64,000 nucleotides of DNA from Favolaschia claudopus (GCA_037176885.1 JAWWNJ010000086.1:868001-932000); one strand, 5' to 3'. Positions 1 through 10,222 are shown, numbered from the stretch's first letter. Program-made: numbers and translations. The notes: generated by a model not told the origin, from the sequence alone.

Positions 1-421
1 AGTATGCGACGAAGCTCCCGTATTGTCAATTGTGAAAGTTGTCGAGGTCGAGGAATGGTGGGAAGGGAACGGGTAGGCCTCGAGGCGCTACCGGCAGCTT
101 CAGCTGCGTCGCGTTCACCTCGGGCACGAGCAAGCGACGCTGAATGGATGGTAAGACAGGGGCTGAGAAAAAAGAGATAGAGAAAAGGGACTTACCACGT
201 AGCTGGCGGACTTCATCTGAGTCGTCGGGGTGCTCAACTGTCAATGCATCCTCTGCCTGGCGCGCTTTGAGCACCTTCCGACGTGCCTTACGTTGCTTCC
301 GTGCCGCCTGATCCAACCGAGCTGAGCGCTGGGCTTCGCGAGTCTGTCGAAGCTTTGAGGTGAGTTTGCGCTGGCGATCTAACCCTGAACGATGGTTTTC
401 TTTGTTTGCTGAGGAGGGCAT
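1..421 (-). CDS. Partial two-exon ORF, basic coiled-coil-like protein, unknown function
   Basis: I do not recognise this protein. ATG is at 421-419. Exon 1 (421-196) encodes 75 residues starting MPSSANKENHRSG, then a Lys/Arg/Gln/Ala-rich stretch that looks helical and basic, then an acidic segment (EHPDDSDEV). A GTAAGT donor follows at 195. With the acceptor CATTCAG ending at 140, the intron is 56 nt and contains CTTAC as a possible branch site. This choice keeps the frame open from 139 to the window edge, ending near TIRELRRI. The nearer CTCAG acceptor at 163 would give a 33-nt intron and an early stop. The gene is divergent from the CACTA fragment that begins at 612, so it may be an accessory ORF of that element. 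The C-terminus lies outside the window. The gene structure is well supported; the function is unknown. Confidence 0.5.
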
Positions 422-611
422 GAGTGTGAGGGGGAAGGAATAGTGTATAACGAAACACAACTTAACGGTTTTATATGTGTTATGGGGCGGGTGGAGCGAC
501 GATGACGCCGTGGTGCCCGCATCCCCGAAAGTCGGCTGCCGAGCTCCGCGTGACGTTATGAGTACCTAGCTCGCTGAGCCTCGCTCGCCCTCACCTGTGA
601 ACCCTCCCAGA

Positions 612-1873
612 ATGCCCCGCGACAATGGCAAGACATGCCCTTGCGGGTGCGGCGCAGCAGATATGTCACAACGCCAGATTCGCCGCCATCTTCGTGAACA
701 AACCACACAATCTGTGCGCGTTGCACAGCAGCAAAACTATGCTGAGCAGCGGCGGCGACTGCTAAGGCTCGAGGTCCAAGAGCTCGGGGCTGTAGAGCCC
801 GGCAATAGAGGTCGTGGTGTGTGAGATGAGGGTGTTGTGATGCCCGATGCCGCAGGTCCTGCCAGCGATGAAGAAGACTCAAGGTCAGATAGGATGGAAG
901 AGGGTTTTGACAACGACGCACCTGCTGGAACTCGGAGTAACACACCTATGCTCAACGACGAAGAGCTCGAGAGCGAGATGGACTCGGACTCGGATGACGC
1001 AGGCGACCCGTATGGAACACGCCTCGACGAACTGTTTTGGGAGGAGTCGGATGAAGGGAGGAGGGGTCCGAGCTTGGCGACAACTTCCGGGCAGCACCGT
1101 GGCTTCAGGGCCTGTCCCCGCTTGACTGTTTGCGAGAAGTTTTCGATCTCGATGCGGCGAAGCGAGGTGTGTTTTAAAAGACTTTGAAACTTTCGATACT
1201 CTGGTGCTGATAAAAGAAAATAAGGCCACAAACTCACCGAAGACGATATGAAGGCAATTCGGGCTCACAACTACAAGGTCGACACCGACTTGGGTGCGCG
1301 CGCATACGATCAGCTGTCGCGTGCTTTCCCGGAGCTCGCCGACCTTCCATCGCGACAACGCCTGCAAACGCAGATCTCCTTCCTCTCCGGAGTTGTCCCA
1401 GTGAAATATGATTGCTGTGTCGACTCTTGCTGTTGTTTTACTGGACTATACGCCGATCTTGACGAGTGTCCGTACTGCGAGAAGCCGCGGAAGGACGGTG
1501 CTGGGAGGGCCAGGAATACATTCCACTATCTTCCACTCATTCCGCGCCTTGTGAACTTGTTCCAGGACGACGGGATGGTGAAGAAACTAGAGTATCGACG
1601 TACGTGAGGGAAGAGGACAAGACATCGGACATCTTTGATGGCGGCCATTACCGACAGCTCACTCGGCGCCGTGTCACCATCGACGGCGAGACTCAATCTC
1701 ATAAATATTTTTCCTCCCCGACCGATCTTGCCCTTGGCGCCTCGACTGATGGATTCTGTCCTTTCAAACGACGAAAGAAGAGCTGCTGGCCAATAATCAT
1801 CATCCTCTACAACCTCCCTCCCGAAATTCGTACCTGGTTCATTCACCTGTTATGTGTCGGCGTAATTCCTTAG
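612..1873 (+). pseudogene. Broken 5' part of a CACTA (tnp2/Plavaka-type) transposase gene
   Basis: The start reads MPRDNGKTCPCGCG followed by RRHLRE, a Cys-rich head typical of basidiomycete tnp2-type transposon proteins. After an acidic stretch the order is DLDAAKRG, LTEDDMKAIRAHNYKVDTDL, a Cys-rich segment (YDCCVDSCCCFTG...CPYCEKPR), YLPLIPRLVNLFQ and then IFDGGHY...DLALGASTDGF...LYNLPPEIR, in the order known for that family. An intron at 1167-1224 (58 nt, GTGTGT...TAAG, branch CTGAT) joins the frame exactly. Breaks: TGA at 822-824, a frameshift between about 1055 and 1070, a frameshift near 1605, and TAG at 1871. The sequence stops before the DDE catalytic core, so no active transposase can be made. 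The family call comes from remembered motifs. Confidence 0.72.
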
Positions 1874-2591
1874 ACCGGTGACCGATCTCTCGTGTGAAGA
1901 CAAATCGTTCACAGAGAGACCGGTCGATCTGAGTTTGAATTCCCTTGAGGAGCCATCAAAATAAAAATGGCGTCATTCGACGTGTGCAAGTCACGTTTGA
2001 TGCCCCATCATGGCCCAAACAACACCATCGGAGGCAGCAAAACCTTGCTCTCTGCACCCAATCTGCACCATACAGCCAAAAAATAATCATGAACCACCAA
2101 GTTATCAATCTCTTTGCACGCGGGGCGTTTGTTTAGTCTGATTCCATGCTTTTCTCCACCTCGAACCTCTGTTTACATCCTAAAACATGAACATTATGCC
2201 TGTGTGACGGTTAGAATTTTGAAAAGAGGCCTGGATAGTGTTCAAAAATGTAGGGAACGTTATTCTATTTATTCTAACTCTTTACATGCGTGGAATTTGC
2301 GGCGTTCGAGGTGTTTTTGTGGCGAGTCCGGCAATGTCCGGGGCATCAAACGTGACTTGCACTTTTTTTTTGTATCAGCATTTCTATACCGCAACAAGTA
2401 AACCAACTACTAAGACGCGGTGCCCGGAGGGCGATAAATAAGTAAGAAGTAATTCTAGTGAGGATTCGACCGTGGTTGGTAGAGTATAGTCTTGGAGTAG
2501 GTGGGTGAGCGCTTCCATCGACGGTGAGAACGATAACTCGACATAGGAACCATAGGTGAAGAAAAAAAGGGGCATAAGTGGCAGTCAGCCA
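1874..2591. other. No gene seen; TE remnant DNA
   Basis: AT-rich sequence between the CACTA fragment and LINE ORF1. Reading frames are short and resemble nothing I know. Part of the right side should be the truncated downstream region of the LINE fragment. I see no terminal repeats. Confidence 0.4.
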
Positions 2592-3536
2592 TTACCTCGG
2601 GGGGCGCCGTCCGCTTGGAGCCCGAGCTTTGTACGGGGTGGCCCGACAATGTGATCCATAGAGAAAGATGCCGTCACGTAAGAAGCGACGCGCATCCTCC
2701 TCCTCGATGAAGTCCACGCGGACAGACACTTCCGACTGGGGGATGCTATCCCGCTTGTGAAGGAAACGGACATTACCAATTCGATACTGTGCACCTGGAA
2801 GTTGGTTGCGCTTCGCCAACTCGCGCACAAAATCGCGAGAGTGCGGAAGCCCTCCCTCCTCCAAGATTGGCACTCGGTGGAAAACCACCTTGTGCCATGG
2901 GTCTGCGGGGTAAATGGGCGGTTCAGCATCGAGGGCGCATCCCAGAAGTGGAGCGATGGTCCTCCACAGCAGCGAGCGGTGGGCTGCGAGCGCCTGGGCT
3001 GAGCAAGCCGGTGCAGTTGCGTGGAGAATGAGGTTGCCACTCTGGGACATGGAGGTAGCGCTAACCGCTAGCCGACTATCCAGAACGCCGTTGATGGCCC
3101 TGCATAGCGAATCGGGGTGAGGTTTCTTCGTGCAGCGGGTGTCGGACAGGTCAATGATCAACCGAGTGGATGGAATCGTTGTTTTGGGCGACACCGTTGG
3201 GCTCCGTTTGGGAGCGGGACGTGAGGGGCGCTTCGGCTTGGAGGTATGAGGGCGCGGAAGTTCGGCCTTGACGGCCTCTGCAAATGTGGTGGGGCTGGGT
3301 GGGCTAACAGGAGCCTCGTCGGGTTCCAGGCTGTCACCAGCGAGGTACTGCTTGTACTCCGTTGTCAAAGGTTCGAGGGTTTCAGAGATTTCGATAACCA
3401 TAGGGAGGAGGGCCATAAGGTTGTCCTCTGTACATTTGGGAACCTCCTCTTGCATGAAATCGTCATGTACGCATTGTTGGAAGTCACGAACTCGCTCCAG
3501 TAGAGCCGCTGCTTCCTCTCTGAGCTTGGTAGACAT
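2592..3536 (-). CDS. LINE ORF1 (gag-like RNA-binding protein), 314 aa
   Basis: The ORF starts MSTKLREEAAALLERV, a helical N-terminus, followed by a Pro/Ser/Lys-rich basic linker around residues 90-130. It ends in a globular region with RAINGVLDSRLAVSATSMSQSGN, PWHKVVFHRVPI, NVRFLHKRDSIPQSEVSVRVDF and RRFLRDGIFLYGSHCRATPY. This order matches ORF1 proteins of Tad-like non-LTR retrotransposons in Agaricomycetes, which bind the element RNA. Such proteins normally continue into CCHC zinc knuckles and are followed by a second ORF with endonuclease and RT. Both are missing here: the frame stops at APSGRRPPR. The fragment is therefore 3'-truncated even though its frame is open. No catalytic domain is present. 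The LINE RT fragment near 29.4 kb is far away and need not be the same copy. Confidence 0.62.
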   Translation of the reverse strand: MSTKLREEAAALLERVRDFQQCVHDDFMQEEVPKCTEDNLMALLPMVIEISETLEPLTTEYKQYLAGDSLEPDEAPVSPPSPTTFAEAVKAELPRPHTSKPKRPSRPAPKRSPTVSPKTTIPSTRLIIDLSDTRCTKKPHPDSLCRAINGVLDSRLAVSATSMSQSGNLILHATAPACSAQALAAHRSLLWRTIAPLLGCALDAEPPIYPADPWHKVVFHRVPILEEGGLPHSRDFVRELAKRNQLPGAQYRIGNVRFLHKRDSIPQSEVSVRVDFIEEEDARRFLRDGIFLYGSHCRATPYKARAPSGRRPPR

Positions 3537-3897
3537 GTAGTCGATCGTTGTGTGGGACTGAGGGACAGCGGCCTGCGCGGGCGCTGTGTTGGGGGCGTGG
3601 TAGTGGCGAGGGGTGAGGTGGACAGGTGTAGTGGTCGTGGTGCCGCTGGAGATGGTGGCGGGTGTTGCGTCGGGACCATCAGCTCAGACTTTCTTGATTA
3701 CGCGGGACGAATGTGGGGACTTCGTGATTGAATTGTTTCGAGTTTTCGGGACGGAAGGGGGAGGGGAGTCCGGTGGCCTTGGGCGCCGAAGGCCCGTAGC
3801 TGGGGGGCGGGGAGGAGAACGCTCGCCTTGCATCCCAGCAAATTTTGGCCGTGGGAAAAATCGTGACGGTGATGGTTCCGGTCAAGAGAGACCTGAC
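3537..3897. other. Leader side of LINE ORF1; no independent gene
   Basis: Directly upstream of LINE ORF1 on its strand, so probably its 5' untranslated region plus older DNA. Open frames here are compositional. Confidence 0.35.
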
Positions 3898-4197
3898 GAA
3901 AAATCGGTCATTCCGAGGCTTTTCTGGGTGCCGAAAACGCGTTTTCCCGGCCGAGGGATTTCCCCCTGGGGAAGGGAGAACAATGACCCACCGTGGGAAT
4001 CTGGACCGTTTTGCCATCACCCTCGGAATGGAGAAGTTCCCCTGTCAGAAAAATCGGTCATTCCGAGGCTTTTCTGGGTGCCGAAAACGCGTTTTCCCGG
4101 CCGAGGGATTTCCCCCTGGGGAAGGGAGAACAATGACCCACCGTGGGAATCTGGACCGTTTTGCCATCACCCTCGGAATGGAGAAGTTCCCCTGTCA
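3898..4197. repeat. Perfect tandem duplication, 2 x 150 bp
   Basis: Unit 3898-4047 is repeated at 4048-4197 with no difference seen. Each unit starts GAAAAATCGGTCATTCCGAG and ends TTCCCCTGTCA. Because 150 is a multiple of three, an artificial ORF runs through it. A diverged relative of the unit occurs at about 21746-21868. Confidence 0.93.
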
Positions 4198-4689
4198 CGT
4201 GCCTCTTTGCAAGATAGAGAGCTTCCTTAAGCACGTTATCACTGCCACATTAACCGTTATGTAATGCTTCCCACGGCCAAATCCCCAGGTGCGCAAAAAA
4301 TTTCATGGTCTTTCCGGCCTGCAGAGGGGCTGACCTACTTATCTTGCGGCAATTCCGGCAAAAGCTCTATTTATATTGCGGAACAGTCGAAAAACGGCAT
4401 ACATTGCGGCATTTATTAAATGTGCATCTGGACCCGGCGGACCGCCATATACAACTTGCAAATTGACAACTTAGAATTGCTGCAAGTGGGCTGGCATCAT
4501 GTTTAACGTTTCCTCGGGAGCAGCTTCTCTCGCTCTCGGATACATGTTCAAGCAGGTTGCGTCTTAAAGATCTTAAATTCAATCGCTTTACATACGAATT
4601 CGAATGCGAGAGAGCCAAACTTCCCTCTGTCAGTTGAACGGGTCTATGACCGTCTATCCCTATGGAGGGTAGATCCCGAATTCGCCCAA

Positions 4690-5240
4690 ACCCCCAAAGT
4701 TTTGTCCGAACCGTTTTCGAGGCGAAGTGGGTGGTTTTTGTCCGAACCAGATGTACTTAGCCTTCGATGCCGTAAGCGTCCAAAAAGGGCGAGATTTCCG
4801 CGCCGCGCCGTCAAAAATGGCCAAAAATTTCTTTTGGTGCGCCTTTTCGCCTTCTTTGGCCGAAAGCAGCTTGTTTTCGCCCATTCTTCTGAAGAAATCG
4901 AAAAGATGTGAGTCCCCGGCAGGTCGGCCCAGTAGACTGCCGACCCCCGCCGCATAGTTTTGTCCGAACCGGATCTAGGTAGGCTGACCCTCGCCCACCA
5001 AAATTTGTCCGAACGGCTAGCCTTCGCGACGTCTCCCCACCCCGAAAGCAGCTTGTTTTCGCCCATTCTTCTGAAGAAATCGAAAAGATGTGAGTCCCCG
5101 GCAGGTCGGCCCAGTAGACTGCCGACCCCCGCCGCATAGTTTTGTCCGAACCGGATCTAGGTAGGCTGACCCTCGCCCACCAAAATTTGTCCGAACGGCT
5201 AGCCTTCGCGACGTCTCCCCACCAGAAATTGTCCGAACCG
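4690..5240. repeat. 182-bp tandem duplication within a TTTGTCCGAAC motif array
   Basis: Unit 4860-5041 is repeated at 5042-5223. The region carries about seven copies of TTTGTCCGAAC or a one-base variant (near 4699, 4737, 4956, 5003, 5138, 5185 and 5228), all on the + strand. Two lie inside each 182-bp unit and three outside. The minus-strand ORF over it (repeated SGSDK / RTKFWWA peptides) is a translation of the repeat and is not called as a gene. Confidence 0.85.
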
Positions 5241-5901
5241 GGATCTGGCATTTGGGCGCATAAACCGGGGTCCTGGTGTATTGCATTTAATGATGAATCT
5301 AGCTCAAATCTCCCACAATTACCTTGAGAAACTATCAAATCCAAAGGTATATTTCCCCGTGGACGTGGATTCCTCTCGATGGCCCGATAGATTCCGACTT
5401 TATTAATCGTATCTGAGCTCGGCTGGACATGGATGAAGTAGACAGACATAACACTCCCATCGATCCCGCAGACCAAGTTGCAGTTGCGGCTCGTGCTAAA
5501 GAGCTCAAGGATCGAGAGTCAGAGCGGACGGGAAAGCAAGCCAGGGGGACATACGAAAATGAACTCACTTCAGTTTATTCCACTCATCCTTCCACGACAC
5601 GGCCGAGGTGAAGCTGAAGGAGATATCCGTCAGATGAGCAAACGAGACAGCAGGGAAAAAAACACATACTTACCAAGCACGGAGAAACCGAGTGGGGAAG
5701 TGCGATGAATTCTAACATTCGGTGTCGAAATCGACATACGCCACATTAGGCATAGACAGATGTGTTCTATACGGCAACGACCACCACCCAAATAAAAAAA
5801 TCGTTGCTACGTAGGCAGGCTGGTTATGAGCCTAGATGCGCTCTGGAGATGCATCAGCCGCGTCTGAAGCGCTCCGTTAACTCAGTACATACGAGGGCTG
5901 T
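5241..5901. other. No recognised gene
   Basis: Contains a 60-codon frame on the + strand from 5429 (MDEVDRHNTPIDPADQV) with a hydrophilic, protein-like composition but no family match that I know. No repeats seen. Confidence 0.3.
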
Positions 5902-6081
5902 TAACAGAATCTGAAAATGTGCAGAAGGCACAATAACCTCAGTCTCCCGCAGTAGGTGGGATGAAAGACTTTATTAAATACCTGAAAATGTGCAGAAGGC
6001 ACAATAGAGTAAATACAGGCAATGTAAGTAAGTAAAGACCTTACCCTCAGTCTCCCGCAGTAGGTGGGATAAAAGACTGAG
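5902..6081 (-). mobile_element. 3' part of a copia LTR (relative of copia B)
   Basis: On the minus strand this ends in ATTCTGTTA like the copia B LTR and has the same parts. Exon1 (CTCAGTCTTTTATCCC...CTGAGG) is followed by GTAAGG, a shortened intron whose AG acceptor is lost, then exon2 (TATTGTGCC...TTTTCAG), the linker GTATTTAATAAA, and exon1-exon2 again without the intron (5911-5970). It is about 85% similar to the copia B LTR by eye. The U3 part is missing beyond 6081, so this is an old truncated solo LTR. Confidence 0.8.
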
Positions 6082-6137
6082 CTCTTCAGAATTGTGAAAA
6101 ACGGCCTTGATTTTGCTACAAAAATGTACCCAAAAGC

Positions 6138-6280
6138 TGAGGCTCCATTCGGTTGCGTCATTCGGAGCACTTGACGTCACTTAAGAGTATTTCTCACCAA
6201 AAGTTTGGCGTGGAATTTTTCCCAAGTGCTCCAAAGTGACGCTAAGTGACGCTAAGACACGACAGCCGAATGGAGCCTCA
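6138..6280. mobile_element. Small inverted-repeat element (MITE-like), 143 bp
   Basis: Ends are TGAGGCTCCATTCGG and CCGAATGGAGCCTCA, 15 bp perfect and inverted. Inside the right arm GTGACGCTAA is repeated. No coding capacity and no clear target duplication. Confidence 0.65.
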
Positions 6281-7515
6281 GAGCTTTCGGCCGATCGGCC
6301 GAAGATCCCACAATAAGACTAGGATCGTGGCTGAGATCGTGGCGGAAACGAGCGGTTGACGAGCGAATTGACGAGGCGGAACGTCGTGGAGTGTCGAGGT
6401 GGTTGAATCCGAGTCTCTCCGCATACGTTCCCATCAAGTCTTGAAGCTAATTGCAAAGTATCGAGAGGCTGAGGAGCGCGTGAATCAGCGATGCAAATGA
6501 TGGTCATACCATGTCCCTCGTGCCGGTCAAAGAGAGGTGGGAGGGGATAGTTGGCAAGCTCAAAAGAATTCAAACGTTTCATAGTCGTCAGAGCACCCGG
6601 ATGAGGCACTTGAACGCGTCTTACGGGCGCGAAGGCGCAATGTCGATGGGAGAGGCAATCAGCCTCAGAGGCCGAAATTTGGGCATTATCGGGTCGTCTC
6701 AGCGGCGTGGGACGTGTCGATGACCTGCATGAGTTGGCTTGTATCATCTTCAGGTGCATTGAGGGAAGCCGCGGGACGAGCCACAAGATGAAGGAAGAGG
6801 GAAAGGAGCGATGTGTTACATGTCACTGATGTCATGTAATCACGTGACTGACACGTCGCGTTTTTGCCAAGTCCGAAAGTTGCGTTTCCAACGGTTCGGC
6901 CGAAAATTCTCAAAAATTCAGATAAATTCCAGAATTATTGGTCCGCTGTGCTGGTGGGTCCCTTAAATCTCCCATGAGTATGCGGCCTGTATTTCTTGCC
7001 AACTGCGGAAATTTTCAAGGGTGTGCGGAAACTAAAAAAAAATACCTAGGGCCGTTTTTTTTCAAACCGACCTCTTGGGCTGAACCACCCTACCACGTAA
7101 GCATTACATAACGCCCAAATAGAGTAATTCCTCACGTGATATAGCCGTGCCGAGCAGCGCAAACAAAACTAGGAGCTCAGAGAGGCTCAGAGCAACTGTT
7201 GGAGGTCGTATATGTTATTCTATACCTCTTTACGCTCACTGGAAAGGTACGTGCATTTTATCTCCCGCTCCAACTTATATCGAAACTAGCAGGAACTCGT
7301 GCTCCGCTACGAAAAATAAACACCATCTACATAGCAACTTAGACTACGAATCAAATCAAGTATTCAATGATTGATTGCAGACGTTCGTCCTAATCTTCAG
7401 TTGGTGCTTCGCGTCGTAGTATTCAAAGAATCAAAGATCAATGAGGAGAACAAATGAAGAGTTAAGGAAGAGTAGAAACGAAAGTCGTATTCTCGGAAAT
7501 TTATGAGAGCAACTA
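6281..7515. other. No recognised gene
   Basis: Several 60-155 codon frames overlap on both strands without recognisable motifs. A 15-bp sequence at 7097-7111 (AAGCATTACATAACG) is the reverse complement of 4254-4268. Confidence 0.3.
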
Positions 7516-8040
7516 CTCGGTGTGACCAAAAGTAACCGGAATCGGAAATTGCGTGTTTTCAATCAGATTTTGTGGGTGACTGCTGGGCAAACTGACCCCA
7601 TCGGCAGTGTATAAGCGTATACCATTGCATATAAGGCAGGCAAAAGGTTGCATGGTCTCTTTGTCCTATAATTACACATTCTTTTTATGTATGCTTTGAG
7701 GCGGGAAATTGGTGTGCCGAGTTGCCTCCCTCTCTGAACAACGGGAAACACCTCCCAACCTTAAATATTGGATCTATAGACTATTGGGATACTAAGCACC
7801 TTTCTGAGGTACTTACTGGCTCGAAACTCCGGCATCTCCCCTTCAGACAGCGCAAATATTTCCAAATTAGTCCACTTTCAAAGACTAAATCACTAACTCA
7901 AAACAAAACAGCATGCCATGCCCATACCATGGAACTCGTAGAAAAAATGATTTAGAGGAGCCCTGTATCACTTGAAGTTGTTTGAGTTTTAAAATTCCGC
8001 TCTAAAAAGCCAAATTCCGGTTACTTTTGGTCACACCGAG
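7516..8040. mobile_element. Tc1/mariner-type MITE, 525 bp, TA target site
   Basis: Inverted ends CTCGGTGTGACCAAAAGTAA...TTACTTTTGGTCACACCGAG extend over about 26 bp and are flanked by TA on both sides (7514-7515 and 8041-8042). There is no transposase ORF. A relative of the same length (526 bp) with related ends lies at 51165-51690. TA duplication and TIRs fit the Tc1/mariner superfamily; the family name is inferred from structure only. Confidence 0.82.
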
Positions 8041-8772
8041 TAAACAAAATCACCTCTGAGTTGAGCAACTTTTGCAATGGTATGTTAAGTATTTGGACCA
8101 ATGTCATGCACAGCGGCCATTTCTCCGATGAGAGCATCCGCAGGATAACACTCGTAGCAATCAGAAAACAGTGATCGCGCAGGTGTACACCCGTAGGATT
8201 GAACGGATGTTCGTCACCAAGGTAGGGTCGGTTCCTCACTTCTAAAGATCACAGCCCCGATACATTGAACTCTTTCCCATTCAGTGAATTCTGGAGGCCA
8301 TTACAGCAATTAACTGCAGGACGACCCTCGTAGGAGTTGCCAGGTTATTCAGAGGAGCATAAGCAAGTTCAGGAATACACTCGTAGGGAACTTCAATTCT
8401 TCGTTGCAAGACGGTGAGCACAAACATGCACTTGTAGGATGCGCCAGGTTTCTCCCTCAACGGCTTGAGATCCGAGAACGACCAGAAATGAGAGTACTGG
8501 GATGAAACTCGTAGGCAAGTTTTCATATCTCTCAAAAAGTGTGATGGAACATCAAGGCGGTAACCCGTTGCAAGAGACCAAGAACTTGAAGTGAAAGTGT
8601 GAGAAGTTAGAGCAAGCACTGGCACGTATACCATGCCAGTATTTGCATGGAAGATAGAGCAATTCAGGTGATTCTCGTAGGGCGAACACTGATCCTCGAG
8701 CAAGGTTGAACCAACCCCAAATACCACTGGCAGTCCATTGAATCAAGGTAGACACGATTTCCGTAGCTTGCC
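8041..8772. other. Non-coding stretch with scattered CTCGTAGG-like motifs
   Basis: No gene. CYCGTAGG or close variants recur near 8147, 8188, 8325, 8378, 8429, 8506, 8670 and 8757, all on the + strand and at irregular spacing. The 188-bp tandem repeat that follows has a related GTGTAGGCCGCTAGG. Confidence 0.45.
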
Positions 8773-9148
8773 AGACTCAGCCAGATACATACTCCTGCGA
8801 AGACTCAAAGGTGACCAACAGACACTGACAGGTTGTGGGTGTAGGCCGCTAGGATTGAGCAGCAGCACTCCAAGCAGGAGCAAGACAGAGCAAGCAGTGG
8901 TTGACGGCGACGCAGAGGAACAAACGACGGATACCGGGATAACCGATAACCGAAGCCGGTAGACTCAGCCAGATACATACTCCTGCGAAGACTCAAAGGT
9001 GATCAACAGACACTGACAGGTTCTGGGTGTAGGCCGCTAGGATTGAGCAGCAGCACTCCGAGCAGGAGCAAGACAGAGCAAGCAGAGGTTGACGGCGACG
9101 CAGGGGAACAAACGACGGATACCGGGATAACCGATAACCGAAGCCGGT
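8773..9148. repeat. Tandem duplication, 2 x 188 bp
   Basis: Unit 8773-8960 is repeated at 8961-9148 with only a few substitutions, such as GACCAACAG/GATCAACAG. Each unit starts AGACTCAGCCAGATACATAC and ends AACCGAAGCCGGT. No coding role seen. Confidence 0.92.
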
Positions 9149-9528
9149 TTAAATTTGACAGTTGACTTGAGAGACAAAAGACAAAGACAATTACGGCACA
9201 CTCTGAATTGTATAATAGATACCACAAATACAACCAAAGTCAGCAAAAGGGATGATGCGACGGTGAAGGTTGGGAACCATGCCTGGACCCTTTTACGACG
9301 GTTACTTGGCTTAAAAACGAGAAAGCAAGTGGTTTCCAGCTGCTTTTGTGCTGCTGGGACCCCTCCCGACCCTCCAAAAAATAATCAATTATTTTTTCTT
9401 TCTGGCCCTCCCGGCCGAACCACCCTCCCTGCCCGGTGTGCCGGCTTGACCGGCCCGCACACCCTTGGAAATTTTTAGGATGCCAGGTTTTTGCCAGATT
9501 CAACAAATTGAAATCTGCCCCGAAGACA
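9149..9528. other. No gene; GC-rich imperfect palindrome
   Basis: Around 9405-9465 GGCCCTCCCGGCCGAACC and GTGCCGGCTTGACCGGCCCGCAC form a GC-rich self-complementary patch. No reading frame of note. Confidence 0.3.
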
Positions 9529-9720
9529 CTAAAGACAAAGTAAACTCAGCCGGGCACACGAGAGGGTGAACAACTGTATTAGAGTATGTACCTAAAGACA
9601 AAGTAAACTAGAGTCGTCGTAAGTAAAGAGAGGGAAGTCAAAGGTATAGAAGACAAACCTCAGCCGGGCACACGAGAGGGTGAACGACTGAGGTGTGTCT
9701 GGAGCTACTGCGAATATATG
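9529..9720 (-). mobile_element. Copia-type LTR fragment with intron and spliced copy
   Basis: In minus-strand order: a TATA-like ATATATTCG near 9712-9720, exon1 9689-9659, intron 9658-9608 (51 nt, GTTTGT...TCTAG), exon2 9607-9592, linker 9591-9576 starting GTAC, exon1 again 9575-9545 (one difference), exon2 again 9544-9529 (identical). Joining the first exon1 to exon2 across the intron gives CTGAGTTTACTTTGTC, exactly the sequence of the second copy. LTR ends and internal coding region are not identifiable, so this is a remnant of an otherwise unseen copia family. Confidence 0.7.
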
Positions 9721-10222
9721 TAGACGATTGTAGGTAAAATGATAGGAGTATACATATTAAGGGGGCAGGCTATACGAGTAACGACGAAGTCGTTACTCCG
9801 GCTATATGGCCAGCCGAGCCACTACTTCAGCAGACACACCAACTGTGAGTTAAGCCTGGGCGTCGGATACGGTGCTCTTCATATTTTTTGGGATGTGGAA
9901 ACTGTCAGGTCGTACAAGCTCAAGTGTCCACGACGCGAATCAGACATCTTTGTCAAGCTGACACTGACATCAGGTGTAGGAGCTGTTCAACTTGTCGTGT
10001 TCGGCTGCCAGTGGTCCTCGGCTGGGACGCGCGGGGCATGGTGATGTCGGTGTGTCGGTGCAGCGTCCGAGTTGCGTGGGCGACGATGAGGGCTTGTGAG
10101 ATGTAGGGCTACCTTGGTCGATGTTTAGGCGGGAACGAGGTGATGGGAACGATAGTGTTAAATTTCGATACAAAAAAACCTGCGATGAGCGCAGAGTGCC
10201 GCTATGTACAATCTGATATTAT
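9721..10222. other. No gene; short hairpin
   Basis: GAGTAACGAC/GTCGTTACTC at about 9776-9798 is a 10-bp perfect hairpin in what may be the U3 side of the copia LTR fragment at 9529. Nothing else recognised. Confidence 0.35.

Noticed and set aside
163..195. 33-nt intron in the left-edge ORF
   Set aside because: Shorter than usual fungal introns and leads to a stop. The 56-nt alternative ending at 140 keeps the frame open.
3613..4230. 205-codon plus ORF with an internal repeat
   Set aside because: Created by a perfect 150-bp tandem duplication, a multiple of three; no known motif.
4811..5476. 221-codon minus-strand ORF with repeated SGSDKFWWARVSLPRSG-like peptides
   Set aside because: It is the translation of the 182-bp tandem duplication and the TTTGTCCGAAC array; no independent coding signal.
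8773..9148. CRISPR-like array
   Set aside because: Only two long tandem units with no short repeat-spacer pattern, in a eukaryotic sequence.
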